Assembly (NCBI GenBank): GCA_019240015.1
Contig: JAFAZB010000353.1
Coordinates: forward strand, 1 to 5,002
Origin: Solirubrobacterales bacterium
GTDB lineage: Bacteria > Actinomycetota > Thermoleophilia > Solirubrobacterales > Solirubrobacteraceae
DNA length: 5,002 nt
Reading direction: 5' to 3'
The notes beneath the pieces are model-generated. The model did no database searches. It was not told where the DNA came from and worked only from the letters and a program-made list of their open reading frames with translations. The first letter of the stretch is position 1. Each line of letters begins with the position of its first letter. Made by a program: the position numbers and the translations under genes. Of the stretch, positions 1 to 5,002 are shown in pieces.

Positions 1-352
1 GCGGAGTCCTCAAGCCGCCGGTCGCAAGCCCGCTGACCGATCCCGCCAGCAGCCCCAGACCTCGGGTTTGCTGGAGCTCTTCCGAGCGCTCGAACAGCAG
101 CTGCATCCCCAGGCAGATGCCAAGCAGCGGGACTCGATCGGCTACCAGGCCGGCGATCAAGTCGGGGAGCCCGAGCTCGTGCAGGTTCCGCATCGCCAGC
201 GGAAACGCACCGACCCCCGGGAGCACCAAGCCATCGGCGCGGCGCAGCTGCTCGTGGTCGCTGGTGATCTCGGCTCGCGCGCCCACGTGCTCGAGCGCCT
301 TCTGCACCGAGCGCCGATTGCCCATCCCGTAGTCGATCACGGCGATCCTCAT
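1..352 (-). CDS. hisH: HisH, glutamine amidotransferase subunit of imidazole-glycerol phosphate synthase (3' end outside window)
   Basis: HisH hydrolyses glutamine and passes ammonia to HisF, which closes the imidazole ring and gives imidazole-glycerol phosphate plus AICAR. My translation of the minus strand from the ATG at 352-350 gives 117 residues and runs off the window edge; family members are about 200 residues. The N-terminus MRIAVIDYGMGNRRSV is the class-I amidotransferase start of HisH, with GNRRSV where GNLRSV is more usual. The oxyanion segment PGVGAF is at residues 45-50, and the nucleophile elbow GICLGMQ puts the catalytic Cys at residue 80. The His/Glu pair that completes the triad would lie beyond position 1. 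The start ATG overlaps the hisB TGA as ATGA, and an AAGGGA ribosome-binding-like stretch lies at 361-366. Identification is firm; integrity of the C-terminal part cannot be judged. Confidence 0.95.
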   Translation of the reverse strand, partial: MRIAVIDYGMGNRRSVQKALEHVGARAEITSDHEQLRRADGLVLPGVGAFPLAMRNLHELGLPDLIAGLVADRVPLLGICLGMQLLFERSEELQQTRGLGLLAGSVSGLATGGLRTP

Positions 353-939
353 ACCAGCGTTCCCTTGGTGCTCGGCACGCCGCGTTGCGTCGGGTCGAGC
401 GCGACCGCGGCCCGGAGCGCCCTGGCCAGCGCTTTGAACGCAGCCTCGATCACGTGGTGGGCGTTGGTTCCGGCCTGCACGGTGATGTGCAGCGTGAGCT
501 TGGCGTTGTTGGCCAGCGCGCGGAAGAACTCCTCGGCCAGCTGATGGTCGAAGTTGCCGATCGAGCCGGGCGGGAGCGACGCCTCGAACGCGCACAGGCC
601 GCGGCCGGAGATGTCGAGCGCGCACGAGGCCCGGGACTCGTCCATCGGCACGGTGGCCTCGCCGTAGCGGGTGATCCCCGCCCGGTCGCCCAGCGCCCGA
701 TCGAGCGCCTGGCCGATGCAGATACCGACGTCCTCGACCGTATGGTGGGCACCCGTCTCCAGATCGCCGCTCGCGCGCACGGTGAGGTCGATCCGCCCGT
801 GCCGCGCGAGCAGGTCGAGCATGTGGTCCAGGAAGCCCACGCCCGTGTCCCGCTCGCCTGTCCCCTCGCCGTCCAGCGTGAGCTCGACGTGAACCTCGGT
901 CTCAGCGGTCTTGCGGTCGATCGTGGCTGTCCGGCTCAT
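349..939 (-). CDS. hisB: Imidazole-glycerol-phosphate dehydratase, monofunctional
   Basis: HisB removes water from imidazole-glycerol phosphate to give imidazole-acetol phosphate, using a di-manganese centre in a large homo-oligomer. The 196-residue product has the normal length of the monofunctional enzyme; there is no N-terminal histidinol-phosphatase domain as in the enterobacterial fusion. Visible family motifs are AETEVHVEL near residue 12, GFLDHML (His39), HHTVED (His65, His66, Glu69), RYGEA (about 91-95), NFDHQLAEEFF (His132) and the second metal repeat HHVIEAAFK (His161, His162, Glu165). All expected metal ligands appear present. The start was chosen at the ATG (939-937) that overlaps the hisD stop as ATGA; the frame stays open far upstream, but that part is Arg/Gly-rich shadow inside hisD and lacks any family similarity. 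The ribosome-binding site is weak, so translation probably depends on ribosomes finishing hisD. Confidence 0.97.
   Translation of the reverse strand: MSRTATIDRKTAETEVHVELTLDGEGTGERDTGVGFLDHMLDLLARHGRIDLTVRASGDLETGAHHTVEDVGICIGQALDRALGDRAGITRYGEATVPMDESRASCALDISGRGLCAFEASLPPGSIGNFDHQLAEEFFRALANNAKLTLHITVQAGTNAHHVIEAAFKALARALRAAVALDPTQRGVPSTKGTLV
361..366 (-). promoter_or_regulatory. Weak ribosome-binding-like site of hisH
   Basis: AAGGGA on the minus strand, 8 bases before the hisH ATG, inside the 3' end of hisB. It is a partial Shine-Dalgarno match only; the ATGA overlap with the hisB stop points to coupled translation as the main route. Confidence 0.35.
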
Positions 940-2201
940 CGCTCGCCATTGTCCCGAATGCGCGCCTCCATCGACCGGGCATGGAGCTCGAAGCCTTCCG
1001 CCCTGGCCAGCGGAGCGGCAGCCCGCGCAAGCGCGCTCGCTCCCTCGCCCACTCGGACCTCGGCGAATCGCCGCCGGAAGTTCGCCGGCGAGAGCGCCGA
1101 GGCGAAGCGTGCCGTCCCGCCGGTCGGCAGGATGTGGTTGGAGCCGGCGATGTAGTCGCCGAACGCCGTGGCGCTCGCCGAACCGACGAGCAGGCAGCCG
1201 GCGCGGGTGACGCTTCCAGCGAGCTCCTCCAGCTCCTCGCCGACGAGCTCCAGGTGCTCGGGCGCAAACGCCTCGGCGAGCGCCAGCGCCTGCGCCGCGT
1301 CGCTCACCTGCACGAGCCGCGCGACGGCGCCCCAGTCCTCCTCGGCCTCTATCTGTTCGGCCACCGCGTCGAGCAGCTCGGCCGCGGGTGACACGCCGAC
1401 CACCAGCGTGCCCGCGCCATGCTCGGCCTGCGCGAGCAGATCGAGCGCCAGCGCGGCGGGGTCGGCGTCCGCGCCGGCGAGCACCATCAGGTCGCTGGGA
1501 CCGGCGAAGCCGTCGATGCCGACCTGCGCGGAGACCTGCCGCTTGGCCTCTTGGACGTACAGGTTGCCGGGCCCGACGATCACGTCGACGGCGCTCACCG
1601 TCTGCGTCCCGTAGGCGAGCGCGGCGATCGCCTGCGCCCCGCCCATCCGGAACACCGCCGATGCGCCGGCGAGTTGACACGCCGCGAGCACGACGGGGTC
1701 GATGTCGCCGTTGCTGCTTGGCGGCGAGCAGACCGAGACGCGCTCCACTCCCGCCGCCCGCGCGGTCACAACCCCCATCACCACGGTGCTTGGGTACGGG
1801 GCGCGACCGCCGGGGACGTAGATCGCGGCGCTACCCACCGGCACCTCGCGCAGCGTCACCGTGTGGCCATCGAAGCCGACCGCTTGCTCGGATCCGAGCG
1901 CTGCCTCGGCCACGCGGCGGACGTGGTCGGCCTCCTGTTGCAGGGCGTCGCGGATCTCGGTCGGGAGCCGCGCCGCGGCCGTCTCGAGCTCGGGCTCGGG
2001 GATCTCGACTGCCGCCGGCTGGGTTCCGCCGGTGTCGAACTGGCGGGTGTAGAACCGGACCGCGTCGTCGCCGCCGGCCCTGACCCGAGCGATGATCTCG
2101 GCTACCACCCCGCCCACCGACTCGGTAGCGGGAACCAGCGACCGCAGCTCGCTGGCCAGGGCGGCCGGATCGCCCGCCAGCGTGATCCGCTCACACTGCA
2201 T
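936..2201 (-). CDS. hisD: Histidinol dehydrogenase
   Basis: HisD catalyses the last two steps of histidine synthesis, oxidising L-histidinol to histidinal and then histidine with two NAD+, using one zinc per subunit. The 421-residue product is near the usual 425-435. Motifs in order: YVPGGRAPYPS (128-138), FRMGGAQAIAALAYG (184-198), GPGNLYVQEAKRQV (210-223), QAEH (zinc ligands Gln258 and His261 by family alignment), APEHLEL with the general-base pair Glu315/His316, GDY (zinc ligand Asp349), NHILPTGGTARF (355-366) and Glu402 with His407 (zinc ligand) near the C-terminus. The catalytic set is complete. One segment, GFAGPSDLMV (231-240), reads PSD where PSE is commoner. The ATG at 2201-2199 is preceded by GGAG at 2209-2212 with a 7-base spacer. 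The gene overlaps the end of hisG by 11 bases and the start of hisB by 4. No hisC lies between hisD and hisB. Confidence 0.97.
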   Translation of the reverse strand: MQCERITLAGDPAALASELRSLVPATESVGGVVAEIIARVRAGGDDAVRFYTRQFDTGGTQPAAVEIPEPELETAAARLPTEIRDALQQEADHVRRVAEAALGSEQAVGFDGHTVTLREVPVGSAAIYVPGGRAPYPSTVVMGVVTARAAGVERVSVCSPPSSNGDIDPVVLAACQLAGASAVFRMGGAQAIAALAYGTQTVSAVDVIVGPGNLYVQEAKRQVSAQVGIDGFAGPSDLMVLAGADADPAALALDLLAQAEHGAGTLVVGVSPAAELLDAVAEQIEAEEDWGAVARLVQVSDAAQALALAEAFAPEHLELVGEELEELAGSVTRAGCLLVGSASATAFGDYIAGSNHILPTGGTARFASALSPANFRRRFAEVRVGEGASALARAAAPLARAEGFELHARSMEARIRDNGER

Positions 2202-2817
2202 CGAGACGCTCCAGGAGCCTGTCGATCGCGGCCGCCTTCAGCTTGTGGGCCACCGGGTTGGCGATCAGACGCGCGGTGCAGACGGCGATCTCCTCGCGGA
2301 TCACCAGCCCGTTCTCGCGCAGGGTTGTGCCGGTCGCGGTGAGGTCGACGATTCCCTCGGCCAGCCCCGTCAGCGGCGCCAACTCGACCGATCCCTTGAC
2401 CTCGACGATCTCGGCCTGGCGGCCCGTCTGGAGGAAATAGCGCGCCGCGACCCGCGGGTACTTGGTCGCGATCCGCACCACGCCCAAACGCCGCAGCGCC
2501 TCCGCCGCGAGGTCCTCGCCCGCCGCCGTGGCGAGCACCATCCGGCAGTGTCCGTAACCGAGGTCGACCAGCTCATAGACCTCGCGCTCGGGCTGCTCCA
2601 TCAGTACGTCCCTGCCGGTGACCCCCAGCTCGGCGGCTCCGGCCTCGACGTAGGTCGGGACGTCGGACGGGCGCATCGTGACGATCCCCGAGTCCTCGAA
2701 CAGCAGCTTGCGCTCGTTCTCGCGCACCTCGCGGGTGTCGATCCCGATCCTGTCGAGCAGCTCGAGCGTCTCGAACAACAGCGTCCCGCGCGGAACCGCG
2801 ATCCGCAGCTCGCTCAT
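2191..2817 (-). CDS. hisG: ATP phosphoribosyltransferase catalytic subunit, short (HisZ-dependent) form
   Basis: HisG condenses ATP with PRPP to give N1-(5-phosphoribosyl)-ATP, the committed and regulated step of histidine synthesis. The product is 208 residues, the size of the short form that lacks the C-terminal ACT-like regulatory domain of long HisG (about 280-300). Visible parts: N-terminal RIAVPRGTLLFETLELL (residues 5-21), GVTGRDVLME (65-74), VKGSVELAPLTGLAEGIVDL (140-159), the PRPP-binding loop DLTATGTTLRENGL (158-171) and the closing RLIANPVAHK (183-192). The start ATG (2817-2815) was chosen because the family N-terminus begins here and GAGG lies 8 bases upstream; a longer in-frame extension to 3177 is shadow sequence inside hisZ. 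The partner gene hisZ lies immediately upstream with a 25-base gap, which fits the obligatory HisG-HisZ complex. The 3' end overlaps hisD by 11 bases. Confidence 0.97.
   Translation of the reverse strand: MSELRIAVPRGTLLFETLELLDRIGIDTREVRENERKLLFEDSGIVTMRPSDVPTYVEAGAAELGVTGRDVLMEQPEREVYELVDLGYGHCRMVLATAAGEDLAAEALRRLGVVRIATKYPRVAARYFLQTGRQAEIVEVKGSVELAPLTGLAEGIVDLTATGTTLRENGLVIREEIAVCTARLIANPVAHKLKAAAIDRLLERLDAV
2209..2212 (-). promoter_or_regulatory. Ribosome-binding site of hisD
   Basis: GGAG on the minus strand, 7 bases before the hisD ATG and inside the coding sequence of hisG. It supports the ATG at 2201 and shows hisD can recruit ribosomes itself as well as through coupling. Confidence 0.6.
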
Positions 2818-2825
2818 CGGAAGAG

Positions 2826-2829
2826 CCTC
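2826..2829 (-). promoter_or_regulatory. Ribosome-binding site of hisG
   Basis: GAGG on the minus strand, 8 bases before the hisG ATG, in the 25-base hisZ-hisG gap. It decides the start at 2817 over the longer open frame that runs back into hisZ. Confidence 0.6.
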
Positions 2830-2842
2830 GCTGGGCGGCCGA

Positions 2843-3955
2843 TCATCGCGGAATCCTGGGACCTCGCCCGCGCTCCTCGCCGGTGAGCGCGATGTGCAGC
2901 CGCTCGACGTGGAGCGCGAAGCCGACGGCTGGCAGGTGCCGGCCGAACGAGCGCAGCAGCTCGTCGTAGCGCCCACCGCCGCCGATCGGCACCCCGTAGG
3001 CCGGGTCGTAGACCTGGAACACCGCGCCCGTGTAGTAGCCGAGGCTGCGCACCAGACCGAGGTCGAAGATGATCCGCTCCGCGACCTCCGGCGCGAGCAG
3101 CGCGTGCACGTCGCGCATCCCGCCGACGGCGTCGCCGAGGGCGCCCGACAGCCCCTCCAGCACCTCGGGTCCACCACGTATCCGAGGCACGCGCAGCAGC
3201 AGCTCGGCGTCCTTGTCCGGCAGCTGGAGCTCGGCGATCTCTCCCTCGAGGCCGACGAAGTTGCCCTCCACCAGCTCGCTCAGGATCCGCTCGCGCCGCT
3301 CGATGGGAGCGCCCACCGCCTCGAGCAGCGCCGGATACAGGGATGCGTCGCCGAGCCCGACACGGTAGGTGCGCAGCCCGGCGGCGCCGAGCGCGGCGCA
3401 CAGCACGTTCAACGCCTCCGCGGTTCCACCGGGCGCCGGCGCGCCGATCAGCTCGACTCCGGCCTGGAGAAACTCGCGGGACTGACCCCGCTGGGGGCGC
3501 ACCCCGCGATAAGCGTGCGCGAGGTAGGAGAAGCGCAGCGGCGGCTCGGCTTGGGGATAGCGAGTCGCCACCAACCGGGCGATCGGGATCGTCATATCCG
3601 AGCGCAGCACGAGCACGTTGCCCTGCTCATCGAACATCCGGTAGGCGGGGCGTGCCCCCGGCCAAGCGCTCGCCGGCCGGCGCCAGGCGGTGCTCTGGCC
3701 CGGCCATGGCACGTCGCCGCCCGGCCCCGCCGCGCGAGCGAACGTCCCCTCGTATTCCAGCGCGGGCGTGTACACCTCGCCGTAGCCGTGCCGCTCGAAC
3801 ACTTCTCGCACGCGGTCGGTCATCGCGCGCAGTTCGCGCATCTCGTCGGGCAGCACGTCGCGGGTCCCACTGGGAATGCGATCGACGGCGGGGGCTGGTT
3901 CGTCGGCGCGGTGGCTGGCGCTCACCTCGCCTCCACCGGCTCTCGGAGCCGGCAT
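2843..3955 (-). CDS. hisZ: ATP phosphoribosyltransferase regulatory subunit (HisRS-like paralogue)
   Basis: HisZ is a histidyl-tRNA-synthetase-like protein that no longer charges tRNA; it assembles with short HisG, is needed for its activity and senses histidine. The 370-residue product shows the class-II synthetase fold order: RIPSGTRDVLPDEMRELR (about 26-43), TPALEYEGTFAR (63-74), LRSDMTIPIARLVATRYP (117-134, motif-2 region; RSDMT rather than the RPE of true HisRS), REFLQAGVELIG (160-171), YYTGAVFQVYDP (307-318), GGGGRYDELL (325-334) and GFALHVERL (345-353, motif-3-like). The sequence has no room for the C-terminal anticodon-binding domain of HisRS, arguing against hisS. An unusual stretch of about 27 residues (77-103) sits between FAR and YRMFDEQG. 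The ATG at 3955 has no obvious ribosome-binding site; a GTG at 3925 (360 residues) follows GGAGG and could be the true start. The gap to murA is 10 bases, to hisG 25. Confidence 0.94.
   Translation of the reverse strand: MPAPRAGGGEVSASHRADEPAPAVDRIPSGTRDVLPDEMRELRAMTDRVREVFERHGYGEVYTPALEYEGTFARAAGPGGDVPWPGQSTAWRRPASAWPGARPAYRMFDEQGNVLVLRSDMTIPIARLVATRYPQAEPPLRFSYLAHAYRGVRPQRGQSREFLQAGVELIGAPAPGGTAEALNVLCAALGAAGLRTYRVGLGDASLYPALLEAVGAPIERRERILSELVEGNFVGLEGEIAELQLPDKDAELLLRVPRIRGGPEVLEGLSGALGDAVGGMRDVHALLAPEVAERIIFDLGLVRSLGYYTGAVFQVYDPAYGVPIGGGGRYDELLRSFGRHLPAVGFALHVERLHIALTGEERGRGPRIPR
3644..3706 (-). repeat. Degenerate triple 21-bp (7-residue) tandem repeat inside hisZ
   Basis: HisZ residues 84-104 read as three consecutive seven-residue units, each starting with Trp and ending with Ala: WPGQSTA, WRRPASA, WPGARPA. 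At the DNA level I count 15 of 21 bases shared between units one and three (both begin TGGCCGGG) and 11 of 21 between one and two. The block forms most of a stretch that appears extra relative to other HisZ proteins as I know them. With GC-rich sequence and only three units, chance similarity cannot be excluded. Confidence 0.4.
3930..3934 (-). promoter_or_regulatory. Possible ribosome-binding site for an internal GTG start of hisZ
   Basis: GGAGG on the minus strand, 4 bases before an in-frame GTG at 3925-3923 (Val11 of the longer HisZ reading). The upstream ATG at 3955 lacks a similar site, and conserved HisZ sequence begins only near residue 26, so either start keeps the whole domain. The spacer is short, which weakens the call. 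Confidence 0.35.
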
Positions 3956-3965
3956 CTGTCGCGAG

Positions 3966-5002
3966 TCATCCCGCTGCCGGAACCGGCGCGTCGTCCAACC
4001 GGGTGATCCGCGCGCCGAGGTCGCGCAAGCGCTCGTCGATCCGCTCGTAGCCGCGGTCGATTTGCCTGATGTTTCCGATCTCGGTGACCCCGTCGGCGCA
4101 CAGCGCCGCGATCAGCATCGCCATCCCGGCGCGGATGTCGGGCGACTCCACCCTGCTGCCGCGCAGCCGCCGCGGCCCCACGACGATCGCCCGGTGAGGG
4201 TCGCAAATAGTGATCGCGGCGCCCATCATCACCAGCTTGTCGGTGAAGAACAGCCGGTTCTCGAACATCTTCTCGTGGATGATCACGGAGCCTTCGGCCT
4301 GCGTGGCGAGCGCCAGCGCGATGCTGGTCAGGTCGGCCGGGAAGGCCGGCCACGGGCCGTCCTCGACCTTCGGCAGGTAATCGCCGGTGTCGTTGTGGAT
4401 CACCAGCTCCTGATTTGCGGGAACGATCACGTCCGCGCCGCGCACTTCGCTGCGGAGCCCCAGGCGCTCGAACACCAGCCTGATCATCCTCAGGTCCTCC
4501 GGGACCGTGTCCTTCACGATCAGCTCGCCGCCGGTGACTCCCGCGAGCGCCATGAACGATCCGATCTCGATGTGATCGGGAGCGATCGTGTGGGTCGCGC
4601 CCCGCAGGTTGCTGGTCCCGTGCACGGTCATCACGTTTGAGCCGATGCCGTCGATTGCGGCGCCCATCGCGACCAGCATCCGCGCGAGATCCTGCACGTG
4701 CGGCTCCGAGGCCGCGTTGCGGATCACGGTGGGGCCCCGCGTCAGGGCGGCCGCCATCAGAGCGTTCTCGGTCGCCATCACCGACGGCTCGTCCATCAAG
4801 AAGTCGCACGGGCTGAGCCCCAGCGGCGGGGCGGTGAGCACGATGTCGCGGCCGGCGTCGACCTGCGCGCCGAGCGCCCTGAAGGCATCGAGGTGAGGGT
4901 CGAGCCGCCGGCGCCCGATCACGTCGCCGCCGGGCGGCGGCATGTGTGCATGACCGAAACGAGCGAGCAGCGGCCCCGCGAGCAGGAACGACGCCCTGAT
5001 CC
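3966..5002 (-). CDS. murA: UDP-N-acetylglucosamine 1-carboxyvinyltransferase, Asp-type active site (5' end outside window)
   Basis: MurA transfers enolpyruvate from PEP to UDP-GlcNAc, the first committed cytoplasmic step of peptidoglycan synthesis. About 344 residues are visible; the family is about 420, so some 90 N-terminal residues, including the Lys22/Asn23 region, lie beyond 5002. The visible part opens with RASFLLAGPLLARFG and continues in frame into PGGDVIGRRRLD, so the Met at 4943 is internal. By alignment from memory with E. coli MurA, RAS matches 91-93 and the Asp at 4923-4925 falls exactly on catalytic Cys115. Arg120 is kept; Pro121 of the usual RP pair is Arg. FPADLTSIAL (Asp at 4332-4334) carries the catalytic Asp305 equivalent, DIRAG and DRGYERIDERLRDLGA the Asp369/Arg371 and Arg397 regions. 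MFENRLF fits the fold's conserved FENR. The gene precedes hisZ by 10 bases and probably shares its transcript. Confidence 0.95.
   Translation of the reverse strand, partial: IRASFLLAGPLLARFGHAHMPPPGGDVIGRRRLDPHLDAFRALGAQVDAGRDIVLTAPPLGLSPCDFLMDEPSVMATENALMAAALTRGPTVIRNAASEPHVQDLARMLVAMGAAIDGIGSNVMTVHGTSNLRGATHTIAPDHIEIGSFMALAGVTGGELIVKDTVPEDLRMIRLVFERLGLRSEVRGADVIVPANQELVIHNDTGDYLPKVEDGPWPAFPADLTSIALALATQAEGSVIIHEKMFENRLFFTDKLVMMGAAITICDPHRAIVVGPRRLRGSRVESPDIRAGMAMLIAALCADGVTEIGNIRQIDRGYERIDERLRDLGARITRLDDAPVPAAG

Noticed and set aside
385..1155. A 256-codon plus-strand open frame opposite hisB and the end of hisD
   Set aside because: It runs through two gene boundaries on the opposite strand and has no domain I recognise; hisB below it has all its metal-binding motifs.
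940..1680. In-frame N-terminal extension of hisB of about 247 codons
   Set aside because: The extension is Arg/Gly/Ala-rich shadow of hisD and resembles neither the HisB phosphatase domain nor HisC. The ATG at 939 gives the normal family length.
1388..2342. Long plus-strand open frames opposite hisD (about 230 and 300 codons)
   Set aside because: Their Arg/Pro/Gly-dominated composition and antisense placement to a complete HisD mark them as by-products of high GC.
2818..2842. Terminator, attenuator or promoter in the gaps between the genes
   Set aside because: The gaps are only 10 and 25 bases and show no hairpin with a T-run or promoter-like pair; no histidine-rich leader is present in the window.
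2818..3177. Longer in-frame start for hisG inside hisZ
   Set aside because: Conserved HisG sequence begins at the ATG at 2817, which has its own GAGG site; the extra residues are low-complexity shadow of hisZ.
3644..3727. The HisZ insertion as a pair of compensating frameshifts
   Set aside because: I read the other two minus-strand frames across the stretch and neither restores a HisZ-like sequence, so an in-frame insertion or repeat fits better.
2678..4006. A 442-codon plus-strand open frame opposite hisG and hisZ
   Set aside because: It is antisense to two clearly identified genes, is rich in Arg, His, Gln and Ala as expected from a reversed GC-rich coding frame, and shows no recognisable motif.
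3922..4809. A 295-codon minus-strand frame within murA, including an ATG that overlaps the murA stop at 3969-3966
   Set aside because: It is out of frame with both murA and hisZ and is made mostly of Arg, Gly and Asp. No family similarity is visible.
4941..4943. ATG at 4943 as the start of murA
   Set aside because: The frame continues upstream with the conserved MurA block RASFLLAGPLLARFG, so this Met is internal and the gene begins outside the window.

Overview
This window is GC-rich, tightly packed bacterial DNA. Every real gene lies on the minus strand, so transcription runs from position 5002 towards position 1. The order in transcription sense is murA (5' end outside the window), hisZ, hisG, hisD, hisB, hisH (3' end outside the window). 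It reads as one continuous gene train: a peptidoglycan-precursor gene followed by five histidine-biosynthesis genes, with no insertion sequence, RNA gene, CRISPR array or intergenic region longer than 25 bases.

Region by region: 3966-5002 encodes about 344 C-terminal residues of MurA, in which the usual catalytic cysteine is an aspartate. Ten bases later comes hisZ (2843-3955), the catalytically inactive HisRS-like regulatory subunit of ATP phosphoribosyltransferase; it carries an unusual Trp/Pro-rich insertion. After 25 bases comes hisG (2191-2817), the short catalytic subunit that needs HisZ. hisG overlaps hisD (936-2201) by 11 bases, hisD overlaps hisB (349-939) by an ATGA tetranucleotide, and hisB overlaps hisH (1-352) by another ATGA. 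Translational coupling down the line is likely.

Pathway logic: HisZ-HisG make the first committed, feedback-controlled step (PRPP + ATP to phosphoribosyl-ATP). HisB dehydrates imidazole-glycerol phosphate, HisH supplies ammonia to HisF for the imidazole-glycerol phosphate synthase step, and HisD performs the final two oxidations of histidinol to histidine. hisC, hisA, hisF, hisI and hisE are not in the window; hisA and hisF could follow hisH beyond position 1, but that is not visible. hisC is absent from the hisD-hisB position where it often sits.

Likely source (inference): a deep-branching, high-GC Actinomycetota, for example Thermoleophilia/Solirubrobacterales or relatives. The reasons are the very high G/C at third codon positions, an Asp-type MurA as in mycobacteria and other actinobacteria, and the short HisG + HisZ pair, which most familiar actinobacteria (Streptomyces, Mycobacterium) lack because they use long HisG. 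Protein comparison would be needed to fix this. I see mostly conserved housekeeping content and no new defence, mobile or biosynthetic system; the best leads are the MurA Cys-to-Asp change and the repeat-like insertion in HisZ.
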